Part shown: positions 1 to 5,922 of the stretch, piece by piece | Layout of the letters: the number at the start of each line of letters is the position of its first letter | Position numbering within the stretch: position 1 is the stretch's first letter | From: CBDUQI01 sp965369325 | GTDB taxonomy: Bacteria > Pseudomonadota > Gammaproteobacteria > Steroidobacterales > JBCBZW01 | NCBI GenBank assembly: GCA_965369325.1 | Contig: CBDUQI010000246.1 | Location: 1 to 7,886 of the forward strand | Length of the DNA stretch: 7,886 nucleotides | Direction: 5' to 3' | The notes under the pieces: model-generated | Databases searched by the model: none | Told to the model about the DNA's origin: nothing | The model's input: the letters and a program-made list of their open reading frames with translations, nothing else | Made by a program: the position numbers and the translations under genes

Positions 1-30
1 TGCGATCCACCGGCTTGCGTGCCAGTGCTT

Positions 31-777
31 TTAGAAAACGATCGTTCTTGAGCTTAACGGTAATGAGCTAAATACCTGGCTGATAGTTTGCTGAATAGAA
101 TGCGCGGCCTGCAGTGGATCGGGGGTGTTGCGAATCGGGCGTCCGACCACAATGTAATCTGCGCCGTTGTGGAAAGCCTGAGCCACGTCAACGACCCGTT
201 TCTGATCGTCCGCCGGGCGGTTCTCGACGGGCCTTATGCCGGGCGTGATGACCAGAAGTTTGTCATCAATATGCTCGCGCAGAGCGGGGACTTCCAGACC
301 GGATGAAATCACCCCGTCGCACCCTGCCTCTAGTGAGCGGCGTGCTCTGGAGAGCACCAGCTCCTGCACATCGCAGGCGAAACCCAGATCGTCCAGGTCG
401 CCACGATCAAGGCTGGTGAGTGCGGTGACGGCGAGTATCTTCACCTCTTGTTTGGCTGCCGCGGCGGCTTCCATCACGCCCTGATTGCCATGCACGGTGG
501 CGAAGGTGACGCCACGCCCGGCCAGTCCGGCGACGGCAGAACCCACCGTGGCGGGCACGTCGAAAAATTTGAGATCGACAAAGACCTGCTTACCTTGCTC
601 CACCAACCAGTCAAGCAGGCTGAAGTAGTCGCCACTGGTGAGAAGTTGCATGCCAATTTTATAAAACGTGGCGCTTTCGCCAAGCGTGCGCACGAGCGCA
701 CGCGCCTGCTCGGCGGTGGCAACATCGAGCGCAAAAATTAGACGGTCGGTGGGATCGATAGGCTTATTGCAGAGCAC
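31..777 (-). CDS. pyrF: Orotidine 5'-phosphate decarboxylase
   Basis: Cytoplasmic enzyme that decarboxylates OMP to UMP, the last step of de novo pyrimidine synthesis. The 248-residue product is near the usual family size of about 230-240. It opens with the first beta strand (RLIFALDV, residues 12-19). The catalytic D-x-K-x-x-D motif is DLKFFD (D68, K70, D73). The phosphate-binding end of the barrel is seen as ITPGIRP (177-183) and GADYIVVGRPI (205-215). The start is GTG at 777: no ATG lies between it and the first conserved strand, and an AAGGA-like ribosome site (789-793) sits 11 nt upstream. The stop is TAA. The last dozen residues after ISQVF form a Ser/Leu-rich tail beyond the usual end of the fold. 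It is the last gene visible in the block, 71 bp after dgt, and may have its own promoter in that gap. Identification is secure; the GTG start is likely but unproven. Confidence 0.96.
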   Translation of the reverse strand: MLCNKPIDPTDRLIFALDVATAEQARALVRTLGESATFYKIGMQLLTSGDYFSLLDWLVEQGKQVFVDLKFFDVPATVGSAVAGLAGRGVTFATVHGNQGVMEAAAAAKQEVKILAVTALTSLDRGDLDDLGFACDVQELVLSRARRSLEAGCDGVISSGLEVPALREHIDDKLLVITPGIRPVENRPADDQKRVVDVAQAFHNGADYIVVGRPIRNTPDPLQAAHSIQQTISQVFSSLPLSSRTIVF

Positions 778-814
778 GTTGGAAGCGGTCCTTCAACAGG
801 CAGAAGCAGGCAGT

Positions 815-820
815 ATTCTA
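815..820 (-). promoter_or_regulatory. Candidate -10 element of a pyrF promoter
   Basis: In the 71-bp gap between dgt and pyrF the minus strand reads TAGAAT, five of six matches to the sigma-70 -10 consensus, about 37 nt before the GTG start. No good -35 hexamer lies at 16-18 bp spacing, so a promoter here would be weak or activator-dependent. An 18-bp imperfect palindrome lies directly upstream. pyrF could equally be read through from dgt. Confidence 0.3.
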
Positions 821-838
821 ACCCGGATGCACCCCGGT
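821..838. repeat. Imperfect 18-bp palindrome upstream of pyrF
   Basis: The plus strand reads acccggatgcaccccggt, which matches its own reverse complement at 14 of 18 positions and is centred on TGCA. It abuts the TAGAAT hexamer, where a regulator of pyrF could bind. It has no loop or T-run, so it is not a typical terminator. No known operator consensus is recognised and it may be chance. Confidence 0.25.
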
Positions 839-848
839 GAGGGCACAA

Positions 849-2045
849 CTATTCGCAAAGACGCTTATGCTCGGATAAAGCGTATCGGTCGGTCATGCCG
901 GCCACATAGTCGGCGATGACACGGGCACTGGCCATTGGGTCGTCGGCGAACTTCGCGGCTTCGTGGCGGTATGGCTCGGGCAATCGCTGTGGCTCGGCGC
1001 GATAGGCCTCGAACAATTCAGTTACCACTTTGCGCGCCTGCTCCGTCATGGCGTTAACTCGTTCATGTTTGTAAAGAAATTCACGCAGGAACTGCTTTAG
1101 CTCAAGATGTCTTTGCAGCATCGCATCGCTGAATCCGATCAGGGGCTCGGGACGCTCGCGCACTTGCGCAATCGTGCCCGGCGCGGCCGCCAGGATACGA
1201 TCAATACTGGTGCCCACCAGATCGTTCACCAGCTCGCCGATCATGCGGCGCACCGTTTCGTGGATCCGGCGGCGCCCTGAAAGGCCCGGGTAGCGCGCCA
1301 GCACCCGTCGGTGGCAGCTGCCAAACAGGGTGACTTCGCATAGCTGCTGCTCAACCAACAACCCAGCTCGAAGGCCATCATCCACGTCGTGATTGTTGTA
1401 GGCAATTTCATCGGCGATGTTGGCTAGTTGGGCTTCCAGGCCGGGCTGAGTGCGTTGCAGGAAGCGTGTGCCAATCTCGCCCAATTGCTCTGCATTGCGT
1501 TTGGAGCAGTGTTTGAGGATACCCTCGCGGGTTTCGAAGCAGAGATTAAGGCCTTGAAAATCTGCGTATTTTTCTTCCAGCGTATCGACCAGGCGCAGCG
1601 ATTGCAGGTTGTGTTCGAATCCGCCAAGCCCCTGCATGCAGGCGTTCAGAGCGTCCTGGCCGGCGTGCCCGAAGGGGGTGTGGCCCAAATCGTGCGCCAG
1701 ACAAATGGCCTCGGTGAGATCTTCGTTCAAACGCATCGCCCGGGCGACGCTGCGCCCGATTTGCGCCACCTCTAGTGAATGCGTCAGCCGCGTGCGGTAC
1801 AGATCACCCTGATGATTAACGAACACCTGAGTCTTGTATACCAGCCGCCGGAACGCGTTGGCGTGGATAATGCGGTCGCGGTCGCGCTGGAATTCGCTGC
1901 GATAACGGGGTGGCGGCTCGCTATGGCGCCGGCCCAGACTCTGTGCGGCCCGCGCCGCGTAGGGGGCGAGTTCAGCGCTTTCCCGTCCGCGCTCGATGGC
2001 AGGGTGTGGCGGGCTTGCCCCATCGGCTGTGTCCCGGTTACCCAT
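849..2045 (-). CDS. dgt: dGTPase-like HD-domain dNTP triphosphohydrolase
   Basis: Member of the dGTPase-like (deoxyguanosinetriphosphate triphosphohydrolase-like) branch of the HD superfamily. The family cleaves dNTPs to deoxynucleoside plus triphosphate and so tunes the dNTP pool; the nucleotide preference cannot be read from sequence. The 398-residue product carries the metal-binding H...HD...D set: H89 in TRLTHSLEV (85-93), H118-D119 in LAHDLGHTPFGH (116-127), and D212 in ADEIAYNNHDVDDG (211-224). The N-terminal YRSEFQRDRDRIIHANAFRRL (48-68) is typical of the family. I chose the ATG at 2045 because it overlaps the aroB stop by 8 bp, an arrangement suited to translational coupling. The frame is open back to a TTG at 2099, but that adds 18 residues with no family similarity I recognise. 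No strong ribosome site precedes the ATG, which also fits coupling. It is third in the aroK-aroB-dgt set. The family call is secure; the symbol is applied by family. Confidence 0.92.
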   Translation of the reverse strand: MGNRDTADGASPPHPAIERGRESAELAPYAARAAQSLGRRHSEPPPRYRSEFQRDRDRIIHANAFRRLVYKTQVFVNHQGDLYRTRLTHSLEVAQIGRSVARAMRLNEDLTEAICLAHDLGHTPFGHAGQDALNACMQGLGGFEHNLQSLRLVDTLEEKYADFQGLNLCFETREGILKHCSKRNAEQLGEIGTRFLQRTQPGLEAQLANIADEIAYNNHDVDDGLRAGLLVEQQLCEVTLFGSCHRRVLARYPGLSGRRRIHETVRRMIGELVNDLVGTSIDRILAAAPGTIAQVRERPEPLIGFSDAMLQRHLELKQFLREFLYKHERVNAMTEQARKVVTELFEAYRAEPQRLPEPYRHEAAKFADDPMASARVIADYVAGMTDRYALSEHKRLCE

Positions 2046-3120
2046 CTGCGATAGCAAGCGTGCCTTGCAGGACTTCGCTTGGAAAGTCCGCCGTGACAAA
2101 CGCCTGGCCGATCTGGCGCAGCAGCACTAGACGTATCTGACCGCGCTGAGTCTTCTTATCCAGCTGCATATGTTCAAACAATACCTGAGCCCCTGCGGGG
2201 GGTGGCGTAACAGGTAGCCCGGCGGCGTTAATAAGTGCACTAATGCGCTGAAAGTCTTCCGTTGCCAGCAGGCCCATCTGAACCGACATGGCGGCGGCCA
2301 TTACCATTCCGGCAGCCACTGCCTCGCCGTGCAACCACCGCCCGTAACCCAGGCTGGCTTCGATCGCATGGCCGAAAGTGTGGCCAAAATTCAACAGCGC
2401 GCGTTCGCCGAGCTCTTTCTCATCCCGCGCCACGATTTGCGCTTTGATGGCGCAGGAGCGCTCAATCGCAATGCTCAGTGCCGCCTCATTGCGGCTCATT
2501 AGGGCGGGCAGATTCTGCTCCAGCCACACGAAGAAGCCACTATCGACAATCAGCCCGTACTTGATAATTTCCGCGATGCCAGCGTGGTAGTTGCGATCGT
2601 CCAGTGTCAGCAGTGTCTCAAGATCGGCCAGCACGCACACCGGTTGATGGAACGCCCCGATCAGGTTCTTGCCGGCCGCGTGGTTCACCCCGGTCTTGCC
2701 ACCGACCGAGGAGTCGACCTGAGCGAGCAGCGTGGTGGGGATCTGTATCCACTGGATGCCACGCTGGTAGGCAGCTGCGGCAAATCCGGCAATGTCGCCG
2801 GTGACGCCACCGCCAAGGGCAATCAAGACATCATCCCGGGCGCATCGCTGTTGCACCAGAGCGTCAATAATGGTGGCGACGGCGGGTAGCGTTTTGTGCG
2901 CCTCGCCGTCATCCAGGGTGACATGCCCGTCACTGACACCCAGTGTGTCGAGCGAGCCCTGCAGCGCTTCCAGGTACAGCGGGCCGACCAGCGAGTTGGT
3001 GACCACCAGCACCTTGCGGTCTTGAACGAAGGGCGCCAGCAGTTCCGCTCGGGCCAGCAGGCCGGGACCAATATGAATGGGGTAGCTGCGCTCGCCTAGC
3101 TCGACCTGATAGGTGTTCAT
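2038..3120 (-). CDS. aroB: 3-dehydroquinate synthase
   Basis: Second enzyme of the shikimate pathway: NAD- and metal-dependent conversion of DAHP to 3-dehydroquinate in the cytoplasm. The 360 residues match the usual bacterial length. In order one sees DGEAHKT (71-77) and GGGVTGDIAGF (103-113) of the NAD-binding half, PTTLLAQVDSSVGGKTGVN (128-146), GKNLIGAF (150-157), and the metal ligands E184 (AEIIKYG), H247 (NFGHTFGHAIE, 244-254) and H264 (WLHGEAVA). A conserved LDKK lies at 320-323. All key residues are present. The ATG at 3120 begins 20 bp after the aroK stop and has no clear Shine-Dalgarno sequence, suggesting translation depends on passage through aroK. The stop codon TAA lies inside the start of dgt. 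aroK-aroB is the standard proteobacterial pair for this pathway. Confidence 0.98.
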   Translation of the reverse strand: MNTYQVELGERSYPIHIGPGLLARAELLAPFVQDRKVLVVTNSLVGPLYLEALQGSLDTLGVSDGHVTLDDGEAHKTLPAVATIIDALVQQRCARDDVLIALGGGVTGDIAGFAAAAYQRGIQWIQIPTTLLAQVDSSVGGKTGVNHAAGKNLIGAFHQPVCVLADLETLLTLDDRNYHAGIAEIIKYGLIVDSGFFVWLEQNLPALMSRNEAALSIAIERSCAIKAQIVARDEKELGERALLNFGHTFGHAIEASLGYGRWLHGEAVAAGMVMAAAMSVQMGLLATEDFQRISALINAAGLPVTPPPAGAQVLFEHMQLDKKTQRGQIRLVLLRQIGQAFVTADFPSEVLQGTLAIADG

Positions 3121-3140
3121 AGGGCTGAGGGCTTCGTGGG

Positions 3141-3659
3141 CTACAGGTCGCAGATCACCCGCTGCAATTCGCGCGCGACTACCTCAACTCTGCGCCCGTC
3201 CGTATCGGCGCAGTGGTCGGCGAGTTGTTCATACAGCGGTTGGCGAACTGCGGCGAGTTGCTCAAGCGCCTGGCGCGTATCAACCCCTTGTAACAAGGGC
3301 CGATCTTTACTGTGCCTGACCCGTTGGAACTGTTGATCCACGGAGGTTTGCAGATACACGACAAAGCCGCGTTCTGCCAGGCGCTGACGCGTCTGTTGGT
3401 CCATCACGGCACCGCCGCCGGTGGCCAGAACAATACGATTGAGCTTGGTGAGGTCGTCAATAGCGTCGCGTTCGCGGCGGCGAAAGCCTTCTTCGCCTTC
3501 TTTCTCGAACACGAAACTAATGTCAACTCCCGTGCGGGACTCCACCTCGGTGTCGCTGTCGTGGAAGTCGTAGCCAATCATTGCTGCCAGCTTCTTGCCA
3601 ACGGCTGATTTGCCGGCCCCCATTGGGCCAATCAAGAATATCCTTTCGACTCTGCTCAT
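3141..3659 (-). CDS. aroK: Shikimate kinase
   Basis: Phosphorylates shikimate to shikimate 3-phosphate with ATP, the fifth step of chorismate synthesis, in the cytoplasm. At 172 residues it is a standard type I enzyme. The Walker A loop is GPMGAGKS (11-18). The shikimate-binding DSD motif is at 34-36, and a second substrate contact, R60, lies in GFRRRE (58-63). The GGG turn is at 81-83, the lid carries RPLL (120-123), and R139 in RQPLYEQL is the conserved late arginine. The ATG at 3659 starts the first strand (RIFLIGPMG) at the normal distance. Upstream there is no clear ribosome site; instead a 13-bp palindrome occupies that place, and a candidate promoter lies about 60-90 nt upstream. It probably leads an operon with aroB and dgt. 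In pseudomonads aroK directly follows pilQ; here a lipoprotein gene and 263 bp separate them. Confidence 0.97.
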   Translation of the reverse strand: MSRVERIFLIGPMGAGKSAVGKKLAAMIGYDFHDSDTEVESRTGVDISFVFEKEGEEGFRRRERDAIDDLTKLNRIVLATGGGAVMDQQTRQRLAERGFVVYLQTSVDQQFQRVRHSKDRPLLQGVDTRQALEQLAAVRQPLYEQLADHCADTDGRRVEVVARELQRVICDL

Positions 3660-3663
3660 CTTG

Positions 3664-3676
3664 TAACAGTCTGTTA
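3664..3676. repeat. 13-bp palindrome at the aroK ribosome-binding position
   Basis: TAACAG-T-CTGTTA is a perfect 6-1-6 palindrome ending 4 nt before the aroK ATG, where a Shine-Dalgarno sequence would be expected. As RNA it could form at most a 4-bp stem with a 5-nt loop; as DNA it could be an operator half-site pair. No regulator is recognised, and a chance palindrome of this size is plausible. Confidence 0.35.
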
Positions 3677-3717
3677 GTGATCTCTATCGGCCCCCGAGAC
3701 GGCCGCTTGCGGTGTGT

Positions 3718-3746
3718 TATGTAGCGACGCTACGGTGGGGCGCCAA
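3718..3746 (-). promoter_or_regulatory. Candidate sigma-70 promoter for aroK-aroB-dgt
   Basis: The minus strand has TTGGCG (3746-3741; four of six to the -35 consensus), a 17-bp spacer, and TACATA (3723-3718; three of six to the -10 consensus, overlapping the alternative CATAAC). It would give a leader of roughly 50 nt before aroK. The palindrome GTAGCG-A-CGCTAC (3721-3733) overlaps the -10 and spacer. Matches are modest, but a promoter is expected here because a strong hairpin and a long gap separate aroK from the lipoprotein gene. Confidence 0.3.
3721..3733. repeat. 13-bp palindrome in the aroK upstream region
   Basis: GTAGCG-A-CGCTAC is a perfect 6-1-6 palindrome lying across the candidate aroK -10 and spacer. 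It is followed on the plus strand by a second small inverted repeat, GGCGC-CAA-GCGCC (3739-3751). It could be an operator or just part of a hairpin-rich gap; it matches no consensus I know. Confidence 0.3.
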
Positions 3747-3864
3747 GCGCCGTGAGGCGCAGTATTGCACGGCGCATGGGTGGGTGCCTAGGGCCGGCGC
3801 GAGTTGTGTCGGGCCCGCCGGGTAGGGCGGCGCGCACAGGCAGGCGGGCAGCGGTTTGCAGATG

Positions 3865-3901
3865 GCGGCTCGCAGCCCTTGCTTAAGGGGGTGCGAGCCG
3901 C
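3865..3901 (-). terminator. Strong hairpin after the Ig lipoprotein gene, possible terminator
   Basis: Arms GCGGCTCGCA (3865-3874) and TGCGAGCCGC (3892-3901) pair perfectly over 10 bp. Inside them CCCTT/AAGGG adds 5 bp around a 4-nt loop after a small asymmetric bulge. The hairpin starts 21 nt beyond the lipoprotein stop codon. On the minus strand no T-run follows, so it is not a canonical intrinsic terminator; it could be a U-tract-less terminator or a 3'-end stabiliser. On the plus strand only TTT follows. Confidence 0.45.
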
Positions 3902-3922
3902 TTTGGGTCTGGCTGGTCGGTA

Positions 3923-5863
3923 CTACGGCCCGGTTGGCAGCGGTGCGGTAACGGAGAAACAGTCTGTGTTGTAGCCGAACGGGCTCACCAGCGTGGTCGC
4001 ATCCGGGTCGGAGGGCTCCGGCAAATTGTTCGCTGGGTCGGCTGGTACCGCGAGTCCTGGCGGAGCGGTATCCAGAGTGTTGACGTCACTGGCCAGCAGT
4101 TCCAGGATGAAATCGGTGGATTCGGTGAACTCTGAGCCTGCCACCTCAGTCTTGCCTTCCAGCTCCACCTGCAGCCAACCACCGTAATTTTGCGGATACA
4201 GAATAGAGATCAACACACTGCCCGTACTGTCGGTGGTCGCCGTCGTGGGCGTGACCAGCGCAATGTTGCCCGCCTCAATGTGGGCATTGAGATTGACGTC
4301 CTCACCATCATCGAGAATACCGTTGCGGTTGAAGTCCTCATCGGCACAGGTCTGGCGCTCCACTCGCACCCAGGCGTTCAGCGTGGAATCCGCTCGCCAG
4401 TAGCCTTTGATGTAATTGGTGGAAAGCACCGACATTTGCACGTCAACACCTTCGACTGAGTTGCCTGCCGCATCGGTCACTTGCACCACAAATCGCTTCT
4501 CGTACTGCGCCTCGTTGGGTTCGCTGATGGTGTTACCTGTACCAAAGGCGAGGAACAGCTCACGCTGGGCGACAGTGAAGGTAACGTTGGATGAGACGGA
4601 AGGGTCGTCCAGCAGGCTGGCCGTGACGATGACACCCTCGAACGGGCTGACGACTTCGGTCGCGGTGTACACGGTTTGCGCTCGGCCCAGATTGTTGGTG
4701 ACCGCGGTGCCCACCGATAAGGTGCCGCCCGTAATATCATCCAACTGGAAAATGACGGTCTGATTCTTCACCAGATTATTGTTGGCATCACGGACCACTG
4801 CCGTGAGCGTCGCCTGCTCGTTGGGCGTCACGGTTGCCGGGTCGGCCTGCACTTCAATCGACGTGGGATTATCCGCCACGTATTCGATAGGGATCTGCGT
4901 GCTGGGGCCGTTTGCGGCATCGGCGGTTACAATAGCTGTGCCTGCATTGTTCGCGTTCACGACCACTGAGGCCTCGCCGTTTGCATCGGTGATAACTGAC
5001 GCGGGCAATACAGTACCGCGGGTGGTCGAGAAGTTAATGGTCTGGCCCTGCACGGCTGCGCCTGCCTGTAGCCAACGCAGGCGCACCGTCTGGTCTACCC
5101 CAAGGGTTACCTCGGTGCTGCTGGCCGGAGAGAAGAAGGTGAAGGTGTCGGCCGAGATGGCGACGATCTGTGTGTCGGTGAGACCCAACGCGCTGACAGA
5201 CAGCGTGTCGTTACCACCAACACTTGCGGTTAGGTCGAATTGGGCCTGACCTGCAGTATCCGTGGTCAGCGTGCTAGCTGAGATCGGGTTGCCTGCGGCG
5301 GAGGTGACTTCGATGTTCTCACCCGCGATGCCGTCCCCATTGAAGTCTGTGAGCACCGCAGTGAAGGTGACGATATCGCCTGACGCCAGGCTCGCGGGGC
5401 CTTCCAGATCAATGCTGGTGCCGACCACGTTAACAGTAACCATGTCACTGAGGGTGGTGCCGTCCGCGTTGGTTGCCGTGGCGGTGATGGTAATGGTGCG
5501 ATTGGTGGGGTCGCCAGCTGTCTGCACTTCAGCCAGGGCACGACCACCTATATCGGTGGTCGGCTGTGAGACCGAAACACCGCCGGAATCGGCGGAGAAA
5601 TTTACGGTGATATCGGGCACGAAGTTGTTATCCGCATCCTGCAACTGCGCGGTTACTGTTACCGGGATTGAGTTGTCCGAGAACAGCTGGGGGCTACTGG
5701 TCAGCAGCGTAAGGCTGGTGAGCACGATGTCTGGCGGTGGCGTTCCACCTCCCCCATCACCACCCGTGGGTGGGGTGCCGACAATCGTGTTGTCCGATCC
5801 GCCGCCACAACCGGCAAATGCCAATGCAGTAACAAGAAGCAAAGCGGTATAAAGCTTTCGCAT
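3923..5863 (-). CDS. Ig-like (Big_1-type) domain outer-membrane lipoprotein
   Basis: A 646-residue secreted lipoprotein of unknown specific role. The ATG at 5863 is chosen because a GAGGT ribosome site (5873-5877) sits 9 nt upstream and a lipoprotein signal peptide starts there: MRK, a hydrophobic stretch, then AFAGC with C19 as the lipidated residue. Residue +2 is Gly, so no inner-membrane retention signal is seen. A Gly/Pro/Thr-rich spacer (20-45) leads to Ig-like units at about 48-147, 149-237, 239-329 and 334-432. These show invasin/intimin-like patterns (TAQLQDADNN, TDANGEASV, TAVVRDANNN). A fifth, divergent module (about 435-590) carries an EF-hand-like loop, DFNRNGILDDGE (510-521). DFNGDG (173-178) is a second DxNxDG motif in unit 2. 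A Pro/Asp-rich tail ends at 646. The only cysteines are C19, C506 and C635; the last two could form a disulfide. It lies 59 bp after pilQ, probably co-transcribed. A surface adhesive or structural role is inference; a pilus link rests on position only. Confidence 0.88.
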   Translation of the reverse strand: MRKLYTALLLVTALAFAGCGGGSDNTIVGTPPTGGDGGGGTPPPDIVLTSLTLLTSSPQLFSDNSIPVTVTAQLQDADNNFVPDITVNFSADSGGVSVSQPTTDIGGRALAEVQTAGDPTNRTITITATATNADGTTLSDMVTVNVVGTSIDLEGPASLASGDIVTFTAVLTDFNGDGIAGENIEVTSAAGNPISASTLTTDTAGQAQFDLTASVGGNDTLSVSALGLTDTQIVAISADTFTFFSPASSTEVTLGVDQTVRLRWLQAGAAVQGQTINFSTTRGTVLPASVITDANGEASVVVNANNAGTAIVTADAANGPSTQIPIEYVADNPTSIEVQADPATVTPNEQATLTAVVRDANNNLVKNQTVIFQLDDITGGTLSVGTAVTNNLGRAQTVYTATEVVSPFEGVIVTASLLDDPSVSSNVTFTVAQRELFLAFGTGNTISEPNEAQYEKRFVVQVTDAAGNSVEGVDVQMSVLSTNYIKGYWRADSTLNAWVRVERQTCADEDFNRNGILDDGEDVNLNAHIEAGNIALVTPTTATTDSTGSVLISILYPQNYGGWLQVELEGKTEVAGSEFTESTDFILELLASDVNTLDTAPPGLAVPADPANNLPEPSDPDATTLVSPFGYNTDCFSVTAPLPTGP

Positions 5864-5894
5864 GCCGTAATAACCTCGTTTCGGAGCTCGATCT

Positions 5895-5909
5895 ACCCGC
5901 CGGGCGGGT
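5895..5909. repeat. 15-bp palindrome between pilQ and the lipoprotein gene
   Basis: ACCCGCC-G-GGCGGGT is a perfect 7-1-7 palindrome in the 59-bp gap after the pilQ stop. In RNA it would give a G/C-only stem of about 6 bp with a 3-nt loop. There is no T-run on either side, so full termination is unlikely. It could partly reduce expression of the lipoprotein gene relative to pilQ or protect the pilQ message end. No promoter-like hexamers are seen in this gap. Confidence 0.4.
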
Positions 5910-5922
5910 CCCCCGAACTTGC

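Larger units (their letters stand above)
3660..3922. other. 263-bp noncoding gap between the lipoprotein gene and aroK
   Basis: No credible coding frame is seen on either strand. The gap holds a 10-bp-stem hairpin (3865-3901), a strongly G/C-rich middle part (about 3781-3860) with several short inverted repeats such as CCGCC-GGGTAG-GGCGG, and then the candidate promoter and palindromes before aroK. It looks like an end-of-transcript region followed by a new leader. I see no sign of a tRNA, riboswitch or mobile-element remnant. Confidence 0.6.

Noticed and set aside
2046..2099. Alternative TTG start for the dGTPase-like gene inside the end of aroB
   Set aside because: It adds 18 residues with no family similarity and requires a 62-bp overlap; the ATG at 2045 overlaps aroB by only 8 bp.
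3660..3922. Small RNA, riboswitch or mobile-element remnant in the gap before aroK
   Set aside because: Hairpins are present, but no known riboswitch core, paired terminal repeats with target duplication, or transposase fragment can be recognised; an sRNA claim would need expression data.
4779..5249. Plus-strand open frame of 156 codons opposite the middle of the lipoprotein gene
   Set aside because: Same reason: antisense shadow in a repeat-rich gene, with no family motif.
5262..5852. Plus-strand open frame of 196 codons opposite the N-terminal part of the lipoprotein gene
   Set aside because: It is the antisense shadow of a well-supported coding gene with signal peptide and Ig domains; its translation shows no recognisable fold and its low stop density follows from the Thr/Val/Ala-rich gene opposite.
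3923..5863. Tandem DNA repeats encoding the Ig units
   Set aside because: The units are similar in fold pattern only; their protein sequences are clearly diverged and I see no repeated DNA blocks.
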